Shown piece by piece: positions 1-6,270 of a stretch of 42,560 nt of DNA. A program made the position numbers and the translations under genes. The stretch's first letter is position 1, and each line of letters opens with the position of its first letter. Source of the stretch: a virus; IMG/VR virus record IMGVR_UViG_3300034146_000019, positions 1 to 42,560 of that record. One strand, 5' to 3'. The notes under the pieces were generated by a model that ran no database searches, was not told where the DNA came from, and saw only the letters and a list, made by a program, of their open reading frames with translations.

Positions 1-21
1 CACCCCCGCTCGTTCCTCGCT

Positions 22-79
22 GCCCCCTCTCCCGATAACAGGAGAGGGCTGCGCCCTCGCCGTTATCGAGAGAGGGGGC
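22..79. repeat. Host intergenic inverted repeat (long hairpin)
   Basis: An 18-base arm at 22-39 (GCCCCCTCTCCCGATAAC) is matched at 62-79 by its reverse complement with one mismatch. The 22-base loop is itself C/G-rich and can pair in part. It lies upstream of yggS with no gene in it and looks like a dispersed intergenic hairpin of the host rather than a gene-specific terminator. Confidence 0.6.
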
Positions 80-109
80 TGGGAACAGCGTGCATCGCGC
101 CAATGCCTT

Positions 110-276
110 GTAGGGGCGCGATTTATCGCGCCCGTGCCCGCCCCGGCTCCGCACCTGCCGACCACCCCGCAATCCGGTAGGGGCAGACCTGTGTGTCTGC
201 CCACCCTCGCCGGGCCGTGATGCCCGCTCCCCGCACCCCAACCTCGTAGGGGCCGCCCCACGTGGCTGCCCGTGCC
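110..276 (+). repeat. Composite intergenic repeat: three GTAGGGGC hairpin units
   Basis: Three short palindromic units, each starting GTAGGGGC, follow one another at 110-133 (GGGCGCGAT arm), 177-210 (GGGCAGAC arm) and 246-276 (GGGCCGCC-type arm). The same three units recur at 2549-2717 in reverse order and on the other strand, with nearly the same spacing; the second and third units match base for base. I see no coding sequence between position 1 and the yggS start at 375. Confidence 0.8.
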
Positions 277-374
277 ATCCCGCGCACCGCACCCGCGCAA
301 TCGGCACGGATGGACGCGTGCCCCCATTCCCGTCTTCTTGCCCCCACCGCCACGCCGCTTTACAATCCCACCCC

Positions 375-1067
375 ATGGATTCGGCACAGCTGGCGGCGCG
401 CGTGGCGGAGGTGAGGGAGAGGATCGGGCGGGCGCGGGAGCGCGCCGGGCGCTCTGATCCGGTCACGCTGGTGGCGGTCACCAAGACGCATCCCGCCGAT
501 GCCGTGCGGGCGGTGAAGGCGGCAGGGGTGGCGGACGTCGGCGAGAACCGCGTGCAGGAGCTGGAGGACAAGGTCGCCGAGGTCGGGCGCGAGACGGTCG
601 GATGGCACCTGATCGGGCACCTCCAGCGCAACAAGGCGGGGAAGGCGCTCCCCCTCTTCGACCTGATCCACTCGCTCGACTCGCTCCGCCTGGCCGAAGC
701 ACTCTCCGCCGAGGCCGTGAAGCGCGGGGTGGACGTGCGGGCGCTGGTGCAGGTGAACGCGTCGGGGGAGGGGACCAAGGGCGGCTTCGAGCCGGACGCG
801 CTGGTGGAGGGCGTCGGACGGGTGGTGGAGCTGCCGGGGATGCGGGTGGAGGGGCTGATGACGATGGCTCCCTTTACCGATGACGAGCAGGTGGTGCGCG
901 CGGCGTTCCGGCGCACACGCGAGCTGCTGGATGATGTGGCGCGGCAGGTGCCGGGTGTGACGGGGCGGCAGCTGTCGATGGGGATGAGCAACGACTTCGA
1001 GATTGCGGTGGAGGAGGGGAGCACCCTCGTTCGCGTGGGCTCGGTTCTCTTTGGGGAGCGGGGATGA
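375..1067 (+). CDS. yggS: YggS-family pyridoxal phosphate homeostasis protein
   Basis: A 230-residue protein of the YggS/PROSC (PLPBP) family, a cytoplasmic fold-type III PLP carrier involved in vitamin B6 and amino-acid homeostasis rather than a known metabolic enzyme. The PLP lysine is K37 in the AVTKTHP motif; GENRVQE, a WHLIGHLQRNK segment and the C-terminal MGMSNDFEIAVEEGSTLVRVGS block are all family hallmarks. Its length is normal for the family. The ATG at 375 is preferred because an earlier in-frame start would add a non-conserved N-terminus. It overlaps divIVA by 4 bases, so the two are probably translated together; yggS/ylmE next to divIVA is a known arrangement. Confidence 0.95.
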   Translation: MDSAQLAARVAEVRERIGRARERAGRSDPVTLVAVTKTHPADAVRAVKAAGVADVGENRVQELEDKVAEVGRETVGWHLIGHLQRNKAGKALPLFDLIHSLDSLRLAEALSAEAVKRGVDVRALVQVNASGEGTKGGFEPDALVEGVGRVVELPGMRVEGLMTMAPFTDDEQVVRAAFRRTRELLDDVARQVPGVTGRQLSMGMSNDFEIAVEEGSTLVRVGSVLFGERG

Positions 1068-1612
1068 TCGATCTTACACCGCTCGACGTTCGCAAGAAGA
1101 AGGGCGACTTCCGCCGCGTGATGCGCGGGTACGACGCGGAATCCGTCGACAACTTCCTGGAAGTGGTCGCCAGCCGCATGGAAGAGTTGGTGCGGCAGAA
1201 CAGCGCGCTCGCCGGCAAGGTGGACGCGATGTCCGGCTCCATGGCGGAGTACCGCGACCGCGAGCGGGCGATGAACGAGGCGCTCGTTTCCGCCCAGCAG
1301 CTGCGCGAGGACATGCGCGACCAGGCGCGCCGCGAGGCCGACCTCCTGCTGCGCGAGGCGCGCTCGCAGGGGGAGCGCATCGTGTCCGACGCCAAGCGCC
1401 AGGTGTCGCTTGCGCTGGAGGCGCTGCGGCGGATCCAGGGGCAGCGCGTGCGCTTCCTGCGCATATTCCGCGCGATGGTGGAGCGGCAGCTCGGCGAGAT
1501 CGAGCAGGAGGAGGGCCTCACCGCCACCCTCACCCGCCTGGAGGCGGAGGGGCAGGGCGGGGCCGAGCGCACCGACGCCGGCGAGGGCGAGGGCGGCGAT
1601 GGGGAGAGCTGA
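1064..1612 (+). CDS. divIVA: DivIVA-domain cell-division/polarity protein
   Basis: A 182-residue DivIVA-like coiled-coil protein. The N-terminus (IDLTPLDVRKKKGDFRRVMRGYD...VDNFLE) is the DivIVA membrane-binding head, and most of the rest to about residue 150 is heptad-rich coiled coil, with an acidic Gly/Glu-rich tail. DivIVA proteins recognise curved membrane at poles and septa and recruit partners. It overlaps yggS at ATGA and is followed directly by the PNP gene at 1613, so the three form one operon. The exact role in this organism is not shown by the sequence. Confidence 0.9.
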   Translation: MIDLTPLDVRKKKGDFRRVMRGYDAESVDNFLEVVASRMEELVRQNSALAGKVDAMSGSMAEYRDRERAMNEALVSAQQLREDMRDQARREADLLLREARSQGERIVSDAKRQVSLALEALRRIQGQRVRFLRIFRAMVERQLGEIEQEEGLTATLTRLEAEGQGGAERTDAGEGEGGDGES

Positions 1613-2434
1613 GTGGCGGAGCTGAGGGAGCGGATCGCGGAGGCGGTGGCGGCAATCCAGGCGCGCAGCACCCTGAGGCCGGACGCGGGGATCATCCTGG
1701 GGACGGGGCTTGGCGGGCTGGCGGACCGAATCCAGGTGGAGATGGAGATCCCCTACGCGGAGATCCCGCACTTCCCGCTCTCCACCGTGGAGTCGCACAC
1801 GGGACGCCTCCTGCTGGGGACGCTGGGCGGGCGGCCCGTGGTGGCGATGCAAGGGCGCTTCCACCGCTACGAGGGCTACACCCTCCAGCAGGTGACCTTT
1901 CCCGTGCGCGTGATGCGGGCGCTCGGCGCCGGGACGCTGATCGTCTCCAACGCGTGCGGGGGGATGAACCCCTTCTGGAGCCCCGGCGACCTGGTCCTGA
2001 TCGCGGACCACATCAACCTGCTGGGCGACAACCCGCTGATCGGCCCCAACGACGACTCGCTGGGCCCGCGCTTTCCGGACATGTCGCAGGTGTACGACCG
2101 CGGGCTCCAGGCGCTGGCGCGCGAGGTGGCGATGGAGCGGCGCATTCCGCTGCGGAGCGGGGTGTACGTGGCCGTCCCCGGGCCCAACCTGGAGACGCGC
2201 GCCGAGTACCGCATGCTGCGCGCGATGGGCGCCGACGTGGTGGGGATGTCCACCGTCCCCGAGGTGATCGTGGCGATCCACGGGGGGATGCGGGTGATGG
2301 GCGTCTCCATCATCACCGACGCCTGCCTGCCGGATGCGCTGGAGGTGGCGAACATCGAGCGGATCATCGCCACGGCGCGCGGGGCGGAGCCGGGGCTGAC
2401 GGCGCTGGTGGAGGGCGTGGTGGCGCGGATGTGA
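1613..2434 (+). CDS. punA: Purine-nucleoside phosphorylase (class I, trimeric type)
   Basis: A 273-residue PNP of the trimeric PNP/MTAP family, catalysing phosphorolysis of purine (deoxy)nucleosides to base and (deoxy)ribose 1-phosphate for salvage. Diagnostic segments are [13 protein letters not shown] near residue 25 (phosphate-binding loop), [32 protein letters not shown] and GMSTVPEV. The GTG start follows directly after the divIVA stop, and no better start is visible. It is the last gene of the yggS-divIVA-PNP operon, with a strong terminator 36 bases downstream. The symbol is by family analogy. Confidence 0.92.
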   Translation: MAELRERIAEAVAAIQARSTLRPDAGIILGTGLGGLADRIQVEMEIPYAEIPHFPLSTVESHTGRLLLGTLGGRPVVAMQGRFHRYEGYTLQQVTFPVRVMRALGAGTLIVSNACGGMNPFWSPGDLVLIADHINLLGDNPLIGPNDDSLGPRFPDMSQVYDRGLQALAREVAMERRIPLRSGVYVAVPGPNLETRAEYRMLRAMGADVVGMSTVPEVIVAIHGGMRVMGVSIITDACLPDALEVANIERIIATARGAEPGLTALVEGVVARM

Positions 2435-2469
2435 GGGGTGGGGCCCCCTCCCCCGCTCGTGAACTCGCG

Positions 2470-2506
2470 GCCCCTCCCCCAATACTGCCTGGGGGAGGGG
2501 CGTTTT
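2470..2506 (+). terminator. Rho-independent terminator after PNP operon
   Basis: A perfect 11-bp stem (GCCCCTCCCCC at 2470-2480 with GGGGGAGGGGC at 2491-2501), a 10-base loop and a following GTTTT run. It ends the yggS-divIVA-PNP operon. Confidence 0.85.
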
Positions 2507-2548
2507 GCGTGTGTTGGTGCGCGGAAGGCAAGGGTCGGTGCGCGGCGA

Positions 2549-2717
2549 GGCACGGGCAGCCACGTGGGGCGGCCCCTACGGGTGTTGATGCGAAAGGGGC
2601 GAGATCGCGGTTCGGGCGAGGGTGGGCAGACACACAGGTCTGCCCCTACGGGTTTTGACGTAGACAGGCGGGCGGTGGAGCGCGGGCGGGCGCGGGCGCG
2701 ATGAATCGCGCCCCTAC
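2549..2717 (-). repeat. Composite intergenic repeat, inverted copy
   Basis: The reverse complement of the cluster at 110-276. The units lie at 2549-2579, 2616-2649 and 2694-2717. The first two are exact copies of the left units over 31 and 34 bases; the third differs by a base or so. The two clusters therefore form a long-range inverted repeat around the yggS-divIVA-PNP operon. The rest of 2507-2755 has no gene I can support. Confidence 0.8.
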
Positions 2718-2755
2718 CGGGATCTGCGCGACCCACACGGCAGTTCTCCCCCTCA

Positions 2756-2760
2756 CCCGC
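2756..2760. repeat. Target-site duplication, left copy (CCCGC)
   Basis: CCCGC lies directly outside the TGTAG left terminus and is repeated directly outside the right terminus at 39414-39418. A 5-bp duplication is the known length for Mu-family transposition. Confidence 0.85.
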
Positions 2761-2895
2761 TGTAGGGAGACACTTGGAATAGACCAGGGAGAAAATCGGG
2801 ATATACGGAGACACTGTGGGATTTAGTGGGACGCCTGCGCTTGTTTACCTCCCCGGGACGCCTCCGCCATTGGTATTGGACACTTGATTTGGACA
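2761..2895 (+). other. Prophage left end with transposase-binding sites (attL)
   Basis: The terminus TGTAG is followed at 2771-2785 by CACTTGGAATAGACC (L1) and at 2881-2895 by CACTTGATTTGGACA (an L2-like site). The second site matches the right-end sites R1 and R2 at all but one or two bases. A weaker candidate starts at 2812 (CACTGTGGG...). The spacing of about 110 bp between the two good left sites resembles the L1-L2 spacing in Mu. Assignment as MuA sites is inferred from position and repetition; 2761-2921 has no gene. Confidence 0.75.
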
Positions 2896-2921
2896 ATGCC
2901 TCCCACGGCACCCCGGCTGAT

Positions 2922-3410
2922 TCACGAGGCGTTTACGGTCCGCGCTGGATCTCTCTCGGGTTTACTATCGCGAGCCGCGCCGATCCGTGCCTGCAAACGC
3001 TTCGCTTGTGCGGCCGCCGCGACCCTTTCGGCGGCACCCAGCCTCTTGTTGCAGTAGTACTCCAGGTTCCCCGTGTCTCCGGTGTTCACTGACGGCGATC
3101 CGGACTCGACAATGACGATGCGCCAGGCGCACGAGAGGATGGGGTTTACCGGCACCCCCCCCGCATCCCCCGAGAGCTGGTAGGCCAGGTTCCGTTGTGC
3201 CTGGTAATCCCCCGCCATCGCGGCCGCCTCCAGCGACTCGTAATCGTCGGAGTCGGACTTAGCACGCACACCAGCAGCAGTGTCCGCTCCGCCAGTGGCA
3301 CTCACAGTGCTCTGTGGCAGTCGATCAGCCCCGGCGCCGCCGCTGCACGCTGAAACGATGACGGCGGTGATCACAAAGATCAGGCAGGCGGTAGTAGGCA
3401 AGGTCCGCAT
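2922..3410 (-). CDS. Sel1-like predicted lipoprotein (prophage cargo)
   Basis: A 162-residue protein on the minus strand starting MRTLPTTACLIFVIT, with a hydrophobic signal and a lipobox VSAC near residue 20, so it is probably exported and lipidated. The mature part has a Sel1/TPR-like stretch (EAAAMAGDYQAQRNLAYQL, SCAWRIVI, YYCNKRL). An upstream in-frame start would put 26 residues before the signal peptide, so the start at 3410 is preferred. It lies just inside the left phage end, where Mu has no such gene, so it looks like cargo. Function unknown. A secreted regulator or envelope modifier (for example superinfection exclusion) is possible but not shown. Confidence 0.65.
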   Translation of the reverse strand: MRTLPTTACLIFVITAVIVSACSGGAGADRLPQSTVSATGGADTAAGVRAKSDSDDYESLEAAAMAGDYQAQRNLAYQLSGDAGGVPVNPILSCAWRIVIVESGSPSVNTGDTGNLEYYCNKRLGAAERVAAAAQAKRLQARIGAARDSKPERDPARTVNAS

Positions 3411-3581
3411 TTGTTTTGAGGTCAGGGGCGAAAGGACTCGGCGGGAGTGTGCGCGTTTGTTGGAGTATCGCGCGTGGTTACTCAGCAAAAAGTACCATCA
3501 TATTGTGAGTCGTCCACCCCCGGCGTAACGTTGTTGTTCTCTCCATCACGCCCCCACCACGCGACCGAGCAAACTGCCCCA

Positions 3582-3818
3582 ATGAAGAGCAACCGAACCA
3601 GCCTAACCGTAGTCGCTGTCTCGTTCGTAGCGCTGCTCGCTGCAGCAGCCTGTAACTCGCCGACTCCCACGACGCCGCTTCGCTCCCCCGTAAGTGGCCC
3701 CACCGCGCCGAGCAAGGGGATCACTACCGACACCACACTCACCACCACGAACTCGCCCCCGCCGCTTGAACCCCCCGACACTACCAACCGGGGCGGGCAT
3801 GGGTCAGGCGTTGGCTGA
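3582..3818 (+). CDS. Small Pro/Thr-rich predicted lipoprotein (prophage cargo)
   Basis: A 78-residue protein starting MKSNRTSLTVVAVSF with a hydrophobic core and a cysteine after AAAA, which fits an exported lipoprotein. The mature part of about 55 residues is almost all Pro, Thr, Ser and Gly with no recognisable fold. It diverges from the lipoprotein gene at 2922-3410 with 171 bases between the two starts, and converges on the TPR gene, with a hairpin between. Its position beside a TPR/repressor operon invites comparison with secreted peptide signals, but nothing in the sequence proves that. Confidence 0.5.
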   Translation: MKSNRTSLTVVAVSFVALLAAAACNSPTPTTPLRSPVSGPTAPSKGITTDTTLTTTNSPPPLEPPDTTNRGGHGSGVG

Positions 3819-3819
3819 A

Positions 3820-3849
3820 GGGGGGAGGGCGAGCGTCTTCGCACCCCCC
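3820..3849. terminator. Hairpin between convergent genes
   Basis: GGGGGG (3820-3825) pairs with CCCCCC (3844-3849), and inside that GCGA (3829-3832) pairs with TCGC (3839-3842). It sits 1 base after the + strand lipoprotein stop and 21 bases beyond the 3' end of the leftward TPR gene, so it could end both transcripts. There is no clear T-tract. Confidence 0.45.
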
Positions 3850-3870
3850 ACCGCGCGAGCCTAACGGGCT

Positions 3871-5211
3871 TTACAGCGCGAGACACGGTACCAGGGCCTC
3901 CACGATCTCCGCCTTGAGGAGCCCAGACACCACCCCCTCGCCCTCCCACCTCAGCGGGGGTACGTCGCAAGACGTGCCCCCGCATTTCAGTGCGCCTAGG
4001 AGCTGGTCCGCCTCGATCGCGATCCTGCCCTCTTTGCGCTCTATCGCAAGCTGCAGCGCTTTGGTTGCCGCGAGCACCGCCCTCGAAAAGTCTCCCATAA
4101 AGTGAGCAGCGTGGGCAAGGTGAAGCAGGGATTCAGCTACATCCTCTCGGGTCACAGCGAGCGCGGCAATCGCCCAGGTCGCGTCCCACGCCTGGTGGTA
4201 CAGTACAGCGTCTCCGGAGCCAGCCGCGGCGCGGCATGTTTGCGCATGCCAGATCATCTGGTTGCGCGGCTCGGTCATGTACGGTTCCACTGCGTGTTGA
4301 ACTTCGAGCGCCAAGCGGTAACGCCCTTCCAGGAGGAACAGCTGCCCCACGTCAGCCGCAAGGTGCGGGAGAGTGGGGTGTCCCCGGTCATACCCCCGCA
4401 GCGCCAAAGAGGCCTGCTTACGTGCCTCAGAGAAGTTTTGAATCTCCAGCTCCAGCAAAAACCACTCATGGTGAGCGCTACCCGCGAGACCGCCCGCTTC
4501 AGCGGTAGTTGTCACCTGTACCGCGTCTGCGTAGTGCTGGCGAGCCTTCGGGAGATTCCCCTGTTGCCGAGCTACGTTGCCGAGGCCGATATGCGAGGCG
4601 GCAACGATCCCCCACTCGCCCGCCGCCTCTCCCACGTTGATAGCCCGCCTGAACTCACGCTTGGCCTCTGCATACCTTGACCCCGCGCGTGCAGCTCGGC
4701 CGCGCTGGTATGCAGCATTAGCCGTCCTCACCCCGCGCGTGACAGACTGAACGATCGGCTCCAGGCGCTTCGTGAGGCGATTTCGATACCAGCTTTCCCC
4801 CAGTCCGACCCTGAGATCGGCGACCCCGAGAGCCACGACACGCTCGACGTCAGGACAGAGCGCGGGGGGCACGATCGTACCTGCGAATGCGAAGCACTCA
4901 GCCAAGAGCTTCGCATGTTCGACATCGCCAGCAAGGAAGCGGCCCACCTCCTCAAGTGTGACAAAGCGCTTGCACGTGAGGTTCAGACTGCTCTGCAGAA
5001 ACAGAGCACGCCAGTGCTTCGGCGCTGGGATGAGCAGTGACCCAACCTCCATGTCCCACTCAGCAACGAACAGGCGCACGTGATCCAGCAGCGCTCGAAT
5101 GTCCTCGTCACGAAGCGCGAAACACGCGAAGCGCGGGACCACTTGGCGCGCTCGCTCAATGAGCTCCTGTGTCGCGTCGACTAACGCTTGATGCTGCTGG
5201 TCGTTCTTCAT
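3871..5211 (-). CDS. TPR-repeat protein in operon with phage repressor
   Basis: A 446-residue cytoplasmic protein with a helical N-terminal region (about 1-160) and tandem TPR-like helix pairs from about 160 to 400 (for example ANAAYQRGRAARAGSRYAEAKREFRRAI and HIGLGNVARQQGNLPKARQHYADAV). No catalytic motif is visible. The ATG at 5211 has an AGGAAG ribosome site and lies 56 bases inside the repressor gene, so the two are co-transcribed and probably co-translated. TPR proteins of this layout act as protein- or peptide-binding switches (RRNPP regulators are one example). Here it may bind the repressor. That role is inference from operon position only. Confidence 0.75.
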   Translation of the reverse strand: MKNDQQHQALVDATQELIERARQVVPRFACFALRDEDIRALLDHVRLFVAEWDMEVGSLLIPAPKHWRALFLQSSLNLTCKRFVTLEEVGRFLAGDVEHAKLLAECFAFAGTIVPPALCPDVERVVALGVADLRVGLGESWYRNRLTKRLEPIVQSVTRGVRTANAAYQRGRAARAGSRYAEAKREFRRAINVGEAAGEWGIVAASHIGLGNVARQQGNLPKARQHYADAVQVTTTAEAGGLAGSAHHEWFLLELEIQNFSEARKQASLALRGYDRGHPTLPHLAADVGQLFLLEGRYRLALEVQHAVEPYMTEPRNQMIWHAQTCRAAAGSGDAVLYHQAWDATWAIAALAVTREDVAESLLHLAHAAHFMGDFSRAVLAATKALQLAIERKEGRIAIEADQLLGALKCGGTSCDVPPLRWEGEGVVSGLLKAEIVEALVPCLAL

Positions 5212-5770
5212 GTGTCGCTTCCTGGAAATTTTCTTCTAGTATTCGACTGATCAACCCGAGGCGCTCCAGCTTCTCCGGGGGCCAGCTGCGAAGCTTTCCG
5301 TACAGCTGAGCTGCCGTCATCACCAGCTGCACGGTCACTGGCCCCGTTCCGTACAGCAACCTCACCTCAGCGGCAAAGCTGAGCGCCCGCATGAACTCCT
5401 CCACCTCATCTTCCTCATCCCCACCGTCTTGACTTGGCGGTGCCTCTCCTCCTCCGTCGACGGCACGTTGCGCTTCCAGAGTGGGCGCACGGGCTCTCAC
5501 GGTCGACTCAGCCGGCGGCGGCGGGTCTGAGCCGCCGAGGAGCAACCACCTCGCATCTGCCCCAAGGGAAGCCAGCAGCTCGTAAACCTCAGCGCGGGGC
5601 TTCGCAGCACCAGTCTCGTAGTTGAAGATCGTCTTAGCCGTCACCCCGAGCAGGTCTGCCAGCTGCTCCCGCGTCTGGCCGACATCCTCACGGGCGCGGC
5701 GGAGGCGCTTCCCCCGCACGGCTTCGGGAGCGTCACTGTTTTCGGGGTCCAACCGTGACCGACTGGTCAC
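5156..5770 (-). CDS. XRE-family repressor (c-repressor analogue)
   Basis: A 204-residue protein with an XRE-type helix-turn-helix at about residues 19-75 (RLRRAREDVGQTREQLADLL, KTIFNYETGAAKPRAEV), a Pro/Glu-rich linker, and a helical C-terminal part (about 120-185). It is divergent from ner, exactly where Mu carries its repressor, so it is the likely keeper of lysogeny. I see no LexA-type S24 peptidase Ser/Lys pair, so RecA-driven self-cleavage is not expected. The GTG start at 5770 has a strong GGAAGG ribosome site. A perfect dyad (5751-5774) covers the start codon, suggesting autoregulation. Confidence 0.8.
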   Translation of the reverse strand: MTSRSRLDPENSDAPEAVRGKRLRRAREDVGQTREQLADLLGVTAKTIFNYETGAAKPRAEVYELLASLGADARWLLLGGSDPPPPAESTVRARAPTLEAQRAVDGGGEAPPSQDGGDEEDEVEEFMRALSFAAEVRLLYGTGPVTVQLVMTAAQLYGKLRSWPPEKLERLGLISRILEENFQEATHEERPAASSVSRRDTGAH

Positions 5771-5774
5771 GGTT
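5751..5774. promoter_or_regulatory. Perfect 10-bp dyad over the repressor start (operator candidate)
   Basis: AACCGTGACC (5751-5760), four bases, then its exact reverse complement GGTCACGGTT (5765-5774). It overlaps the repressor GTG start and ribosome site, so binding here would block repressor expression. Candidate autoregulatory or Ner operator. Confidence 0.6.
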
Positions 5775-5832
5775 TCCTTCCGGCGTCAATCTTCGCCATA
5801 AGTGTAATGCCGGTAAGATTCTTCTGGTAGTC

Positions 5833-5853
5833 GGTTGCACCGGCGGTGCAACC
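5833..5853. promoter_or_regulatory. Perfect 9-bp dyad in repressor-ner region (operator candidate)
   Basis: GGTTGCACC (5833-5841), a GGC spacer, then GGTGCAACC (5845-5853), an exact reverse complement. It lies 25 bases upstream of the -35 of the early promoter. In Mu this interval holds repressor operators that also act as the transposition enhancer. Confidence 0.65.
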
Positions 5854-5877
5854 TAGAACTTTTGCGCACCCCGAAGC

Positions 5878-5922
5878 TTGACAGGGGGAAAGAAACTTCC
5901 TATCGTCTTGTTCATGAACAAG
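5878..5922 (+). promoter_or_regulatory. Early promoter with overlapping 16-bp palindrome
   Basis: TTGACA (5878-5883), a 17-base spacer and TATCGT (5901-5906) form a near-consensus sigma-70-type promoter driving ner-A-B. CTTGTTCATGAACAAG (5907-5922), a perfect 16-bp palindrome, lies at the expected start of transcription and is a strong operator candidate. It contains an ATG at 5914 in the ner frame, but that would leave almost no leader. Confidence 0.75.
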
Positions 5923-5979
5923 CGCGGTGGCGAAACAAACTTCCACTGGAAGGCGCGAGGCCCGGTGTCCACTGAGACG

Positions 5980-6264
5980 ATGGATCGTGACGACTGGCAC
6001 CCCGCCGACGTGATCGCGGCGCTCCGGAAAACTCCTGAGCAGTGGACTCTGCGTGGGCTCTCGCTCGCCAATAACTACAGCGCGAACGCGGCGAATATCG
6101 CGCTACGGAAGCCCTGGCCTGCAGTCGAGGAGTTCATCGCTCACGCACTCGGAATGCACCCGCAGGACCTCTGGCCCTCGCGGTACGACGAGGCGGGGCA
6201 GCCTTTGCGACGTGAAACCCAGCGCGACATCAGCGGAAAATTCGCTGCGGCTGTGCGAGTCTGA
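5980..6264 (+). CDS. ner: Ner-like early regulator (Nlp/Ner family)
   Basis: A 94-residue DNA-binding protein. WHPADVIAALRKTP..WTLRGLSLANNYS..NIALRKPWPAVEEFIAHALGMHPQDLWPSRY is the classic Ner/Nlp signature, including the RKPWP segment and the closing WPSRYD. In Mu, Ner turns down both the repressor and early promoters after induction. The ATG at 5980 gives the normal family length and leaves a short leader after the promoter at 5878-5906; an ATG at 5914 lies almost at the predicted transcript start. First gene of the rightward early operon, 6 bases before the transposase. Confidence 0.9.
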   Translation: MDRDDWHPADVIAALRKTPEQWTLRGLSLANNYSANAANIALRKPWPAVEEFIAHALGMHPQDLWPSRYDEAGQPLRRETQRDISGKFAAAVRV

Positions 6265-6270
6265 CGGCCG

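Noticed and set aside
110-276. Regular hairpin units that might be a CRISPR array
   Set aside because: Only three units, each of different sequence, and no equal repeat/spacer pattern; they are dispersed palindromic repeats.
1003-2658. Long + strand frame over divIVA and PNP
   Set aside because: Its product is Gly/Arg/Ala-rich shadow sequence; divIVA and PNP in the other frames match known families.
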